64,000 nucleotides of DNA from Dugong dugon (Eukaryota > Chordata > Mammalia > Sirenia > Dugongidae). Numbering within the stretch: the stretch's first letter is position 1; every line of letters starts with the position of its first letter. The notes beneath the pieces were generated by a model that saw only the letters and a list, made by a program, of their open reading frames with translations, was not told where the DNA came from and searched no databases. Location of the stretch: NCBI GenBank assembly GCA_030035585.1, contig CM057462.1:141882734-141946733 (forward strand). Direction: 5' to 3'. A program made the translations under genes and the position numbers. Below are positions 33,401 to 45,900 of this stretch, in pieces.

Positions 33401-33838
33401 TGAATATTTAAATGGTATATCTGTGCTTTGGAATACTACTTAAGAAAAAAAAGGAGTAACTGTTTTTATGTACAACAACCAGATAAATCTCCAGATAATT
33501 ATGCTGCCTGAGAAAAGCTATTTACCTAATGTTCTTGAATGAAAAAAAATTATAGAAATGGAGAAGAATGCCTGCCAAGAGTCAAGGAGGTAGTGGAGGA
33601 AGGAGGGAAGTAAGTGTGTTTATAAACGGGCAACATGAGGGATCCTTGTGGAGGTGGAAATGTTCTAAACCTTGACTAGATGAGCGTCAGTGCCCTGGTT
33701 ATGATAATGTATTATAGTTTTGCAAGATATTTCCTTTGGAGGAGACTGGGTAAAGTGTACCCTGGATTTCTCTGTATTATTTCTGCAACTGCATGTGAAT
33801 CTACAGTTATTTCAAAATAAAGTTTTATTTAGTAAATA
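30464..33838 (+). mobile_element. Old 5'-truncated L1M (ORF2 and 3' UTR)
   Basis: Colinear with L1 ORF2 from the middle of the gene: a linker near 30850-30990, reverse transcriptase landmarks ('agacctatatccctcatgaa' near 31427, 'atgtagaaaaaatatttgac' near 31635, the 'tttgcagatgac' catalytic codons near 31903), and the C-terminal region to about 33460. The 3' UTR ends 'atttcaaaataaagttttat' near 33830. Many stops and frameshifts. Its divergence from L1-C and L1-D marks it as an older subfamily. Confidence 0.85.
30671..30777. mobile_element. Small insertion of L1 3'-end-like DNA within the L1M
   Basis: 'attgttgtaaagatatatat', then 'caatttaacatttttcatgt', resembles the L1M 3'-UTR segment at 52205-52300. 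It breaks the ORF2 colinearity of the surrounding L1M. Confidence 0.5.
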
Positions 33839-34159
33839 GGTCACTGGGAATACTGCATTTCTAGAACTGATCTCTAAGTCATCTTCAATTTTTTCTATTA
33901 ATTTTTATGCTTTGAGCATGTTATAAAGTTCTATTTGTCATTCGGTTATAGAGGTTTTATAATTAGTTATTTCTTAAATAACAAAGCTCAGGAAAACATC
34001 TCTGTATAATCTATTGAGAATTTGTCATTTAAAAAGTTACAGCCTTGTTACATTTATGCCTTAAAAGTATAAATTAGAATTAGACCATTTCATTTTCAAG
34101 AAGCTTTATGACTCTCCAAATTACATGTAGAGTAATGGATCAAGCAGTAGATCTGTTTC

Positions 34160-34262
34160 CACTTCTTCATTTTATGGTTGAGGCTCAGATGCCAAATGCC
34201 AGGTGATTTGCTTTGTGTCACAAGGCTAGGTAATGGCAGAAGTAGTTTGCATATATGATATT
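34160..34262 (+). mobile_element. Possible MIR relic
   Basis: 'ttcattttatggttgaggct' then 'gtgtcacaaggctaggtaat' and 'ggcagaagtag' follow the MIR order. Weak. The surrounding 33839-34306 shows nothing else. Confidence 0.4.
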
Positions 34263-34306
34263 TATTATCTATTTTGGAATTATTTCTGGTCACAACCTTG
34301 CTTGCT

Positions 34307-35072
34307 GAAAGTGAAGAGGACTTGAAGCACTTACTGATGAAGATCAAAACCCACAGCCTTCAGTATTAATTACACTTCAACATAAAAAAAAAAAAAAAAA
34401 AAACCAAAAATCCTCACAACTGGACCAATAAGCAACATCATGGTAAACGGAGAAAAGTTTGAAGTTGTCAAGGATTTCATTTTACTTGGATATACAATCA
34501 ATGCCCATGGAAGCAGCAGTCAAGAAATCAAGCAACACATTGCATTGGCCAGATCTGCTACAAAATATCTCTTTGTTAAAAAGCAAAGATGTCACCTTGA
34601 AGACTCAGGTGTGCCGGACCCGAGACATGGTGTTTTCAATAGCCTCATATGCATGTGAAAGCTGGACAATGAATAAGGAAGACAAAAGAAGAATGGATGC
34701 CTTTGAATTATGGTTTTGGCAAAGAATATTGAATATACCATGGACTGCCAGAAGAATGAACAAATCTGTCTTGGAAGAAGTACAGCCAGAAGGCTCATTA
34801 GAAACAAGGATGGCAAGACTTTGTCTCACATACTTTGGACATGTTATCAGGAGGAACCAATCCCTGGAGAAGGACATCATGGTTGATAGAGTAGAGGGTC
34901 AGCAGAAAAAGAGGAAGACCCTCAATGAGATGGACTGACACAGTGGCTTCAATAATGGGCTCAAGCATAAAAACGATTGTGAGGATGGTGGAGGACTGGG
35001 CAGTGTTTCGTTCTGTTGTGCATAGGGTCACCATGAGTGGGAACCCACTGGACAGCACCTAACAACAACAAT
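34307..35072 (+). mobile_element. RTE LINE, 5'-truncated
   Basis: The sense strand reads RTE reverse transcriptase C-terminal sequence. It begins with the ESEEDLKHLLMKIK-like part, then EKFEVVKDFILLGYTINAHGSSSQEIKQHIA, then in another frame VFSIASYACESWTMNKEDKRRMDAFELWFWQRILNIPWTARRMNKSVLEEVQPEGSLETRMARLCLTYFGHVIRRNQSLEKDIM. The 3' end is 'ggacagcacctaacaacaac'. An internal A-run near 34384-34402 has expanded. The frame breaks near 34575. Confidence 0.9.
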
Positions 35073-35934
35073 TTAGAATTATTCCTGGATAGTTTTTGTT
35101 ATTTTTGTTTTATTAGAATTTATGAACATCTGAGGATTTTTCATAAGTTTCTTCTGTTTTATAATACAAACTGAACATTTTGAATAAAACGTTTAATAAG
35201 GAATGAATTATCCTCAATGAGGAACAAAGAAGATTGTCATTGATTTCAAATAACAGAATTTCCAAAAGGTTTAATGAGGCTATGTTGATAAGTTTATATG
35301 CTTATTATTTTATTTTCTGTTTCCAGATGCAATTTTATTTTACGGTGATAAAGTCATAACAAAGAAATATTACTCTGAAGGTTAAATTAAAATAGGTGAG
35401 TACTTGGTTCAGAGCTGTATAAATTCTGCATGAAAGGATTTAAAAAAAATTAAAATAGTTCCAGAGATAAAAAATCTAAAATGTAAGCAGAAAACAGTCT
35501 CCCCAGAGCACTTATGCATTTCTTCCATCTCCCACAAACCTGTTCAAAAGATGAAATGAAAGAAAGTATGGAAAAGATTTGCAAAGCACTGGTAGCAGCA
35601 AGAAGAAAGAAAAGCTGTGGAGCTCACTATTTGCTGTGGAATGGTTCCTCTTATTTGAACTGACAGAAGCTAATCAAAGAGGAAAACTCAGTAGGACTTT
35701 TCTCTCTTTTTTTAGCTCAAGGAAATAGCATTTTAAGAGTGGCTTTTTTCACCTTTACATATGATCAGACAAGGAGATAGCAAAGGGCATTGCAGGGGTT
35801 TAAACAAAGGAAATCACTGGCTGTAATACTTTTTTTAGAATATTTGTATGCCATTAGATGCTTCTTGTCCATCCAAAGATAGCGTCTTTCCCATCTCAGA
35901 AACAGAATTACCCACACTTTTACAAGGTTAGCCA
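35073..35934. other. Gap with no recognised element
   Basis: About 860 bp of AT-rich sequence. No coding signal and no recognised repeat. Confidence 0.4.
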
Positions 35935-36965
35935 CTTTTTATTTTTTAAACTTTTTATTCTGATAAAACTTTAGACTTACAGGTAAGGTGTAAGAATAGA
36001 ACAAAAAATTCACCCAGGTGAAATGTAACATTTTAACACATTTGCTTTATGTTTTCTGTCTCTGTATAATTTTCTCTGCACAAGTTGAGAGTTAAGTTGC
36101 CATTTTACCCTTCACCACTGCATGTTTCACTATTTTCTAAAAGACAAGGACACTCTTCTATGTAACCACAGTACTTCCATTAAAATTGAGGAAAATAATG
36201 TTGATACAATGTTGTTGTGTGCCATGGAGTGGATTTGGACTTATAGAAACCCTATAGGACAGAGTAGAACTGCCCCATAGGGTTTTCTAGGCTGTAGTCT
36301 TTAACAGAGCAGATCTCCATGTCTTTTCTCTTCCAGAATGGCTTATGGTTTTAAACTGCTGACCTGGCACTTGTATTGCTACCTAATTTACAGATCCCAT
36401 TCACATTTTGCTAATTATCCCAATAACTCTCTTCACAGCAAAAAAAAAAAATTCCTGAATTCAAGTCCAGGATCATATATTACATATAATTGTAATGTCT
36501 CTTCAGGTCTCTGAACCGTTTCTTAGTCTTCCCTTGTATTTCATGACTTCAGTAATTTTGAAAAGTACAGACCTGTTATTTTGTAGTATATGCCTCACCT
36601 TGTCTGATGTTTTTCATGATTATATTCAAGCCATGAATATTTGGCAGGCATATCACAGGTTATTTTGTGTTTTTCTTAGTGCATCATATCAACACAATGT
36701 TGATTTGTGCCATTAATAGTGATATTGGCTTTGATCACTTTGGCTAAAGTGGTGTCTGTTAGGGTTCTCCACTGTAAAATTACTATTTTTTCCCTTTATA
36801 ATGAATATTTTGTCACTTATATGTCCAGGTAAGTACCTTTCACTTCAGCAATTTTTTACCTACTCATTTTAGTATTCATTGATGATTTATTCTCTCCCAA
36901 ATACATTATGATGGTTGACAAATGGTGATTTTCTAGTTGTTCTATGCTTATTAGTTGTCATTCTA
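35935..36965 (-). mobile_element. Old L1M 3' region, split by an AfroSINE
   Basis: Landmarks of an L1M 3' region appear in order: 'aaactttagacttacaggta', 'ttttgaaaagtacagacctg', 'gtgcatcatatcaacacaat', 'ccactgtaaaattactattt' and 'tcattgatgatttattctct'. An AfroSINE sits at 36211-36370. Subfamily not resolved. Confidence 0.65.
36211..36370 (-). mobile_element. AfroSINE, partial
   Basis: The tail complement 'gttgtgtgccatggagtgga' and body complement 'cagagtagaactgccccata' are clear. The head is degraded ('tttaaactgctgacctgg'). Confidence 0.8.
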
Positions 36966-37021
36966 ATGTAAAGAAGAACTTTCCCTTTCCTCTCATTTAT
37001 GTTTGTATGCATGTATATGTG

Positions 37022-37616
37022 TGTCTTAGGCTGAGTTTTCTAGAGAAGCAAAACCAGTGAAGTATATATATATATATGTATGGAGAGAGAGAGAGAGATT
37101 TATCTCAAGGACATGGTTCACGCGGTTGCAGAGGCTGGCAAGTTACAAGTCTGTGGGTCAGATGTTAGGGTCAGGCTGGAGGCTTCTCCTGACTCACATA
37201 GCTATAGGGGCTGACAAACACAAGATCCACAGGTCAGACAGCAGGCTGCTGGCTCATGGCTACAAAGGATGACGAATCCAAGATCGGCAGGTAAGACAGA
37301 CAGCAGACTGCTGGCTCAAGTTTCAAGAACTGGAGGTCAGATGCTGACAAGCCGAATGCAGGATCCAGAGCAGAACAAAAGCCAGTGAGCTTTGCCAGAA
37401 TGTCCACATGTATTGGATGGAGGCCACACCCTGAAGAAAACTCCTTTTCAATTGATTATCTCCTCACAGCAGATCCCCTCATGGAGGTGATCACATTATA
37501 TCAGATCTCATCATGAAAGTGATTACATCATCATATGACTGCCAAACTATATCATAACTGTCAAACCACTGAAAATCATGGCCCAGCCAAGTTGACACAC
37601 AACCTTAATGACTGCA
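37022..37616 (-). mobile_element. LTR fossil, family shared with 41376-41852
   Basis: TGTCTTAGG at the left and a CA end at the right, with near-matching 5-bp flanks (37017-37021 ATGTG and 37617-37621 CTGTG). A TA/GA microsatellite lies inside near 37066-37097. 595 bp, longer than its relatives because a middle segment is repeated (the 'gctgacaaacacaagatcca' / 'gatgacgaatccaagatcgg' modules). Confidence 0.78.
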
Positions 37617-37796
37617 CTGTGTAAGTATGTATTTATAGCAGCATAGAAATTAGAGGAAAAAGCTAAATGTGAAAATTTGGAAATTGTCAACTAAACTGGA
37701 TATTTTAGTTATTAAAAAAATATCTGGTTTGGGCTGCTTGTTCTTTTAGACTTCTTACAACTTAAAAAAATATTTGACTCTACACTGAACACTAAT

Positions 37797-38200
37797 GCTT
37801 TAGTTTTCTAGTGCTGCTGTAACAAAAATACCACAAACAAACAAATTTATTTTCTCACAGTTTAGGAGGCTAGAAGTCCAAATTCAGGGTGCCAGTTCAA
37901 GGGGAAGGCTCTCTCTGTCCACTCTGGGGGAAAATCCTGGTCTCAGCTTATTTAGAGTTCTCCTTGATGTTCCATGGCAACCTCCATGTGTCATCTATCT
38001 TTCCCCCATTCATACTTGCTTGTCTCTGTGCCTGTTCTCTTTTTATGTCTCAAAAGTGGTTAGGTTTAAGACATACCCTACACTAATATGGCCTCATTAA
38101 CTAGGAAAACCCTATTCCTAAATGGGATTCTATCCACAGGTATAGAGGTTAGAATTCTAACATATGCTTTTTGGAGACACAATTCAATCCCTAACACCTA
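37797..38200 (-). mobile_element. LTR fossil, MaLR-like
   Basis: 'tctagtgctgctgtaacaaa', 'aggctagaagtccaaattca' and 'acacaattcaatccctaaca' follow the complement of a MaLR-type LTR and resemble 62067-62545 at the left end only. Diverged; broken; older than that family. Confidence 0.7.
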
Positions 38201-38344
38201 GCTTTAGAAAGAAACACAACAGTATTTTAGATTGTGTTTACTTTTGCAAGGTAAAGATTAGAAATCCAAAGAAATTACTCCATCTCAATCAATAAAACTA
38301 AAAGACAAATGAACAAAAATTATTTCATTTAAACTAGCTAAATC

Positions 38345-38655
38345 AGTGCTGTACAAAAGAAATATAATGTGAATCACAAATGTAATTTCAAATGTTCTAG
38401 AAGCCACATTAAAAATTTTTAAAAAGTAAAATTAATTTTAATAATGTATGTTATTTAACTGAATATATCCAAAATATTGTCATTTAAACAGTTAACATAA
38501 AATTATTAATGAGATACTTAGATTTTTTTCTCCTATTAAGCCTTGAAAATCCTGTAGGTAATTTACATTTATAGCACATCTCAGCTCAGACCAGCCCCAT
38601 TTTAAGTACTTAGCAGCCACAGGTGACTTGTGGCTACCACATTGAAGTGTTCAGA
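38345..38655. mobile_element. hAT-type nonautonomous DNA transposon (Charlie-like)
   Basis: 'cagtgctgtacaaaagaaat' at the left, 'gcacatctcagctcagacca' near the right and 'cacaggtgacttgtggctac' before the right end follow a mammalian hAT-Charlie MITE. The right terminus is degraded. Confidence 0.65.
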
Positions 38656-39065
38656 TACAGATAATTCAAATAAAAGGATTTTAAAAATCTAAAATATATG
38701 TACACTTGTTTAAGTTATCCATGTTACTTTGCATATGCAAACACAGTCTTATTTAAAAGTAGAAATTATAATGAAGGCATAATCATAATGCTATAAAAAT
38801 TCCACTAAAGATAATTATCCTCATAGCATACAAGATTGAGTTTAATAGAAGTATCTATAATGGATTAAGTTGAAATGATTTAATAAAACCCTATTTTAAA
38901 AATGTATATATGTATTTTTATTAATAACTGTGTATCACATCAGTTTGTTCAAGGTAAAAAGTTGTTTTAAATCTGCTTGTTAGAGTATTCTTATGACATA
39001 GTTTTGCTAATATGAGATGGTAGTTTTCAACATATATATCCTATTTCAGAGATCCTTGACTGAAA

Positions 39066-39066
<1 letters not shown>
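38656..39066. other. Gap with no recognised element
   Basis: About 400 bp of AT-rich sequence. Nothing recognised. Confidence 0.4.

Positions 39067-39104
<38 letters not shown>
39067..39104 (+). repeat. (CA)n microsatellite
   Basis: About 19 uninterrupted CA units directly left of the L1-C target duplication. Confidence 0.97.
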
Positions 39105-39106
<2 letters not shown>

Positions 39107-39121
39107 GAAATGCTATATTTA

Positions 39122-41022
39122 GAGTTCTGGCAAAATGGCGCTCTAGGCAGAAGTACCACGCCATCCCTCCACAGCAAAGATCCGAAAAACTAAGCTGAAC
39201 AGAGAATACAACAATCCTGAAACCCTAAAACATCAAATGAAGAGATAAAGAACTCAGCCAAGCACCAAATGGACTGAGAAAACTGACAGAGAATGGAGAC
39301 CGAGGAGAGATTCATGCAGAGGTCCCCTACCAGCTAACGCAGCATGGATCCACCATCTTGGACTCCTATCAGAGGCCAGCAAATGGGGTATGAGAAAGCA
39401 GCCTCATGGAGTGTCCAGCGGGAAACAAAACAATTGGTAATTTGCTATATATGCTTTCCCACCCACCACCCTTCTTCACCACGACTCGGTCTCCTCTGCT
39501 TCCCATGGCCACAATCTCTTGACCGGTAAACACCAGCTGCTTGGATTCCACCCACTTGAATGGGCCAGCTCTCTGAGTGCCATTTGTTGGCTGCTGGTGT
39601 TGCTTTTTTCTGCTTCTTTCGATTTCTTCCTTACCTCTCACCACCTCCCCCTCCATTTGCTCAAATACCTGGCTCCGTGCGCCATCTTTGCTTCATTCTG
39701 AGGGGCTGCAGAGCTCTGGAAATTTGTGATATATGCTTTCCCACTCCCTACCCTTCTTCACCCACACTTGGCCCCCTCTGCTTCCCACGGACACAGTCTC
39801 TTGTCCGAGAAAGACCAGCCCGCACTAGGTGGCTCTCTGAGTGCCATTTGGTGGCTGCCAGTGTTGCTTTTTTTTCTGCTTCTTTTGATTTCTTCCTCAC
39901 CTCTCACCACCTCCCCCTCCTTTTGCTCCAATACTTGGCTCCGTGCGCCATCTTTGCTTCTTCTTGAGGGACTGTGGAGCTCTGTTCGAGTGTGGAGCTG
40001 TTTCCCGGTCTGGGCTGCCGTGCTGCTGGGATCATGGGGCTTTTGTTCTTTTGTGTGTTTTGAATTGTTTGTTTTCTTTTCCTTTTCTTGAGTTGGGAGC
40101 CCTTTCTGGCCAGGCAGTGCTAAGTGGCAACGAGACCTCCCCCTTGGCTTGCACAGACGTGCAAAGTGATCCCTGAGGGCATTTATTTTTCATTGTTTTT
40201 TTTTTTTCTGTTTTTTTTTTGGGGGGCCTTTCTTGTTCTTTTTTTTTTTTAATTTGTTTTGTTTTCTTTTCCCTCTTTTTCCCTTTTTGTCTTTCTTCAT
40301 TGCTCACTTTCTCATCTCTCTATATGTTCCTTCTCTTTCTGTTCCCTGAATACCTGGCATTATATACCTCTATGCCTTCTAGCCAGGCTATACTGCAACA
40401 CTTGAGAGCAGCTTCCCCAAACCTCATAGCTGCACCAGTGGGATCCCTGGGAACTATGCAGTTCTTTAATCTTTCTGATTTTTATTTATTCATAATTTTA
40501 TTTTCTTCTTCTTCCCCTTTCTGTTTTTATCCATTTCATAGTCTCTCATCTCTCTACTCCAACGGCAAACTTCCCTAGCATTCTTTTTTGTTTGTTTGTA
40601 TGTTTTTGGCTCCTGTTCCTCTCTCTTCTCTCCCATATCCATCTTAGCTCTACACATAACAATCTCCCCACTGCATCCTGCCTACCTGCACCATGTGCTT
40701 GATATCACACCACCAAGAAGCACAGGCATGGCCTACTGGAACCTGCCCTGCACTGATTACTGACCCACTCTGGTGGCTATAGTAAGTGCCACAAACAACC
40801 CATCCCAGTAACTCCTCTTCAGCTAGACCTGCCCTGCCATACCATATCTGGGTGACTAACCCTGCCAATTGGAGAAGCAGGCAAAAAGTATAGTGCCCAA
40901 AGACGAGCAAACAACAAAGAACACACAGTCCGCCTGCTCAGACATATTCAAATTTAAAAAAAAAAAAAAGAGGGACAAAACAAACAAATTTACAATCAAT
41001 AAATGAGAAAAATAACTACTGA
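39122..41022 (+). promoter_or_regulatory. L1-C 5' UTR with a ~280-bp tandem duplication
   Basis: The start 'ggcaaaatggcgctctaggc' matches the L1-A and L1-B 5' ends. Block 39434-39720 is followed by a second, slightly diverged copy at 39722-39985. Shared landmarks are 'tatatgctttcccac', 'ctctgagtgccatttg', 'ctctcaccacctccccctcc' and 'gctccgtgcgccatctttgc'. Pyrimidine-rich stretches fill the remainder. Promoter role inferred from position. Confidence 0.8.
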
Positions 41023-42500
41023 ATGCCCCAAAGACAACAGAAAATATCAAAACTTTTACAAAAACAGGACAGTATGGTTCCAGTAGGTGTCCAAAATAAA
41101 ACACCAGATGATTCTCCAGTGGAAGAAAATGCACTATAACTACCTGATAGGGAATTCAAATCTCTAATACTCAGAATTCTCCAAGAGCTGAGGCAAAAAG
41201 CAGACAAAGATGAGGAAAAAATAGACAAATTCATGGAAAATACAGACAAAAAATTGGAAGAATTCAGGAAAATAATGCAGGAACAAAATGCTAAAATAAA
41301 TTCACAAGTAGAAATTATACAAAGACAACAATTAGAAACCCAAAAGATAAACAGCAAGATTTCAGAAATGGATGGTGGCTGGGTTCTCTAGAGAAGCAAA
41401 ACCAGTAAAGTGTATAAATATATATATATAGAGAGATTATAGCAAGGAAACAGCTCACGTGATTGTAGAGGCTAGAATGTCCCAAGTCCATGGATCAGGG
41501 TAGAGGCCTCTCCCAAGTCACACAGCTGCAGAAGCTGTCAAGCCTAAGATCGGAAGGTCAGATAGCAGGGCCCCCACTCACAGGCTGTGCAGATCGACAA
41601 ATCCCAGGTTTGGCAGATAAGCTGACAGCTCAAGTCCCAAGAACGGGAGATGAGACGACAGGAAGCAGCCGCAGGATCCAGAGAGAGCAAAAAGCCAGAA
41701 TGTCTGCTTATATACAGATGCGGGCCACACCCCCAAGGAGACACCCTTTCATCTGATTGGCTACTCACAGTATATTCAGTCATGGGAGTGATTACATTAA
41801 AACATGGAGAATCGTGGCCCAGCCAAGTTGACACACAATCTTAACCATCACAGACGGTGTCATAGAGGGGCTGAGAAACAGATTTGAAATGGTGGAAGAC
41901 AGGATCAGTGGAATTGAAGACAAACAGTTGGATACAACTCTGTTTGAGGAAAACTCAGAAAAAAGAACAAAGAAAAATGAAGAAACGTTGAGAATTCTGT
42001 GGTATACAAACAAAAGCAAAAATTTTCGAGTGATTGGAATTCCAGAACAGGGGAAGAAAACAGAAAACACAGAGAGGATCATTGAAGAACTGCTGACAGA
42101 AAAATTCCCCAATATCATGAAAGATGAAAAACTGGCCATCCAAGAAGCTCAACAAACCCCATATAGGAAAGACCCCAAAAGAAAATCACCAAAGCATATG
42201 ATAATCACACTCCCCAAAACCAAAGACAAACAAAGAATCCTGAGAGCAGCTCGTGAAAAACAAGAAGTCACATACAGAGGAGAAACAATAAGACTAAGCT
42301 CAGATTATTTGGCAGAAACCACGCAGGCAAGAAGGCAATGGCATGACATATATAAAATCTTGAAAGAAAAAAATTGCCAGCCAAGAATAATATATCCTGC
42401 AAAACTCTTGTTCAAATTTGATGGTGAAATAAGGTCATTTCCAGATAAACAGAAATTAAGGGAATATGTAAAAGTCAAACCAAACTTACAAGACTATTAA
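41023..42500 (+). pseudogene. L1-C ORF1, split by a solo LTR
   Basis: The start at 41023 gives MPQRQQKISKLLQKQDSMVPVGVQNKTPDD, in frame with LPDREFKSL. One in-frame stop lies before LPDREF (near 41138). The coiled-coil region (KADKDEEKIDKFMENTDKKLEEFRKIMQEQNAKIN) runs to 41375. The LTR fills 41376-41852. The frame then reads openly from 41889 to 42500: VEDRISGIEDKQL, FRVIGIPEQGKKTENTERIIEELLTEKFP, HMIITLPKTKDKQRILRAAREKQ and QARRQWHDIYKILKEKNCQPRIIYPAKLLFKFDGEIRSFPDKQKLREYVK. About 332 codons without the LTR. Confidence 0.9.
41376..41852 (-). mobile_element. Solo LTR inside L1-C ORF1
   Basis: 477 bp, with 5-bp flanks GATGG (41371-41375) and GACGG (41853-41857) that differ at one base. Same family as 37022-37616 and 20343-20783: 'ggttctctagagaagcaaaa', a TA run, and the end 'gttgacacacaatcttaacc' plus 'atcaca'. 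It inserted after L1-C did. Fossil LTR without an internal part. Confidence 0.9.
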
Positions 42501-42981
42501 AGGGAGTTCTGCAATCTGAGGACAAACAGCTTCAGCTCACAGGCAGAGTCTAGGATGCAGGATCATACCAGCCAGATACCAAACTAGAAAATGAATTCTT
42601 GAGGACTTTCCAAAACCAAAGGAAATACAACAGGGAATCAGAGCTGTTAATCTGTAAATGACAACATCAAAACAATAAAAGAGGGAATAAACGGCATAGA
42701 TATAGAACCTTCTAATGGAGAGGAAGGCAGGGCGATACCAAGTAATGGTAGACTGCTTCAAACTTAGAAAGATAAGAGTAAAATTCATGGTAACCACAAA
42801 GAAAGTTAACAAATATACTCATTAAAAAAAAGAGGAAAAACATAAAGTATCAGCAAAAAAAAAAACCTAGAAAAAGAAAAGAAATGAAAAAAAATCTACA
42901 AACAAAAGTAACTCAGCACAAGACAGTAAGAAGAAGAAAGAAAACTTCAGCACCTCAAAAAAAAAAAAAAAGCACTACAAA

Positions 42982-45900
42982 ATGACAGCAAAAAACTCAC
43001 ATCTATCAATAATTACACTGAATGTGAATGGACTCAATGCACCCATAAAGAGACAGAGAGTGACAGAATGGATAAGAAAACAGGATCCATCAATATGCTG
43101 TCTACAAGAGACACACCTTAGAAACAAAGATGTGAATTTATTAAAAGTCAAAGGTTGGAAAAAAATATATCAAGCCAACAACTACCAAAAAAGAGCCGGA
43201 GTGGCAATTCTAATCTCAGATAAAATAGACTTTAAAACAAAATCTACCCTAAAAGATAAAGAAGGACACTATATAATGATTAAGGGGATGATCCATCATG
43301 AAGACATAAGCATAATAAACATCTATGCACCCAATGACAGGGCTCCAAAATACATAAAACAAACTCTAACAAAGAACAGCATAAAAAGCCCACAACCACT
43401 GGAAGAAAGGAAATAGTAAAGATCAGAGCAGAAATAAATGAAATAGAGAACAGAAAAACAATAGAAAGAATCAACAAAACAAAAAGTTGGTTCTTTGAAA
43501 GAATCAACAAAATCGACAAACCACTGACCAGACTGACAAAAGAAAAACAGGAGAGGACACAAAAAACCCAAATAAGAAATGAAATGGGGGACATTACAAC
43601 AGACCCGACTGAAATAAAAAGGATTATAACAGAATATTATGAAAAACTATACTCCAACAAATTTGAAAACCTAGAGGAAATGGATAAATTTCTAGAAACA
43701 CACAGCCTTCCCAAACTACAACAAAGTTATGCTGAAAATCTGAACAGATCCATAACAAGAGAAGAGATTGAAAAGGTAATAAAAAAAACTCCCAATCAAA
43801 AAAAGCCCTGGCCCAGATGGCTTCACTGGAGAATTCTACAAAACATTTACAGAAGAGCTTGTACCAGTTCTACTCAAACTATTTCAGAGCATAGAAGAGG
43901 AAGCAACACTTCCAAATTCATTCTATGAAGCCAGCATAACGCTGATACCAAAACCAGGCAAAGACGTCACATAAAAAGAAAATTACAGACCAATATCTCT
44001 CACGAATATAGATGCAAAAATTCTGAACAAAATTCTAGCCGATAGAATTCAGCATCATATCAAAAAAATAATACACCACCACCAAGGAGGATTCATACCA
44101 GGTATGCAAGGATGGTTCAACATTAGGAAATCAATCAACATAATCCACCACATAAATAAAAGGAAAGAAAAGAATCACATGATCATCTCAATTGACGCAG
44201 AAAATGTATTTGATAAATTCCAACACCCATTCCTGATAAAAACCCTCAATAAAATAGGTATAGAAGGGAAATTTCCCAACATCATAAAGGGCATCTATGC
44301 AAAACCAACGGCCAACATCATTCTTAATGTAGAGAGGCTGAAAGCATTACCCTTGAAAACAGGAACAAGACAAGGATGCCATTTATCACCACTCCTATTT
44401 AACATTGTGCTGGTAGTTCTAGCTAGAGTAATAAGGCGAGGAGAAGAAATAAAGGGCATCCAAATTGGTAATGAAAAAGTTAAACTGTCCCTGTTTGCAG
44501 ATGATATGTTACTATACATAAAGAAGCCTAAAGACTCCACGAGAAATCTACTGGAACTAATAGAAAGATCCAGCAGAGTAGCAGGATATGAGATAAACAT
44601 TCAAAAATCAGTTGGATTCCTATACACCAATAATGAGAATGATAAAAATGAAATCAGGAAAACAATACCATTTTCAGTAGCCCCTAAAAAGATAAAATAC
44701 TTAGGAATAAATCTGACCAGGGATGTAAAAGACCTATACAAAGAAAACTACAAAATACTACTGCATGAAACCCAAAGGGATCTACATAAATGGAAAAACA
44801 TACCATGCTCATGGATAGGCAGACTCAACATTGTGAAAATGACAATTCTACCCAAAGCAATTTACAAATAAAACTCAATCCCGATCCAAATACCAACAAC
44901 ATTCTTCAAAGAGATGGAAGAACTAATCATTCACTTTATATGGAAAGGGAAGAAGCCCCAAATAAGAAAGCACTACTGAGGAAGAAGAATAAAGTTGGAG
45001 GACTCACACTACCTGACTTCAGAACCTAGTATACAGCTACAGTAGTCAAAACGGCCTGGTACTGGTACAACGACAGATACATTGACCAGTGAACATAATT
45101 GAGAACCCAGATGTAAATCGATCCACCTACGCTCACCCGATCTTCAACAAGGGCCCAAAGTCCATCAAATGGGGAAAACACAGTCTTTTTAACAAATGGT
45201 GCTGGCAAAACTGGACATCCATCTGCAAAAAAACGAAACAGGACCCATACCTAATGCCATATACAAAAACTACTTCAAAAGGGATCAAAGACCTGAATAT
45301 AAAGCCTAAAACTAAAAAGTTCATAGAAGAAAAAATAGGACCAACACTTCAGGCCTTAATACACGGCATTAACAGGGTACAAACCATAAGCATCAATGCA
45401 CAAACCCCAATAGATAAGCTAGATAACTGGGATCTTCTAAAAATCAAACACCTATGCTCTTCAAAAGACTTCACCAAAAGAGTAAAAGAGAACCTACAGA
45501 CTGGGAAAAAATTTTTGGACAGTACAAGTCAGAGAAAGGTCTAAACTCCATAATCAACAAGAAAATCCAACACCTCTGCAACAAAAAGACAAATAATCCT
45601 ATTAAAAAAATGGGCAAATTGAAATGAACAGACACTTCACCAAAGAAGCCATCCAAATGGCCAATAGATACATGAGGAAATGCTCACGATCACTAGCCAT
45701 TAGAGAAATGCAAATTAGAAACACAATGAGATACCATGTCACCCCGGCATTACTGGCACGAATCAAAAACACTGGAAATAACAAATGTTGGAGGGGCTGT
45801 GGGAAGATCGAAACTCTTATGTACTGTTGGTGGGAATGCAAAATGATACAACCATTTTTGAAAATGATATGGCACTTCCTCAGAAAGCTAGAAATAGACA

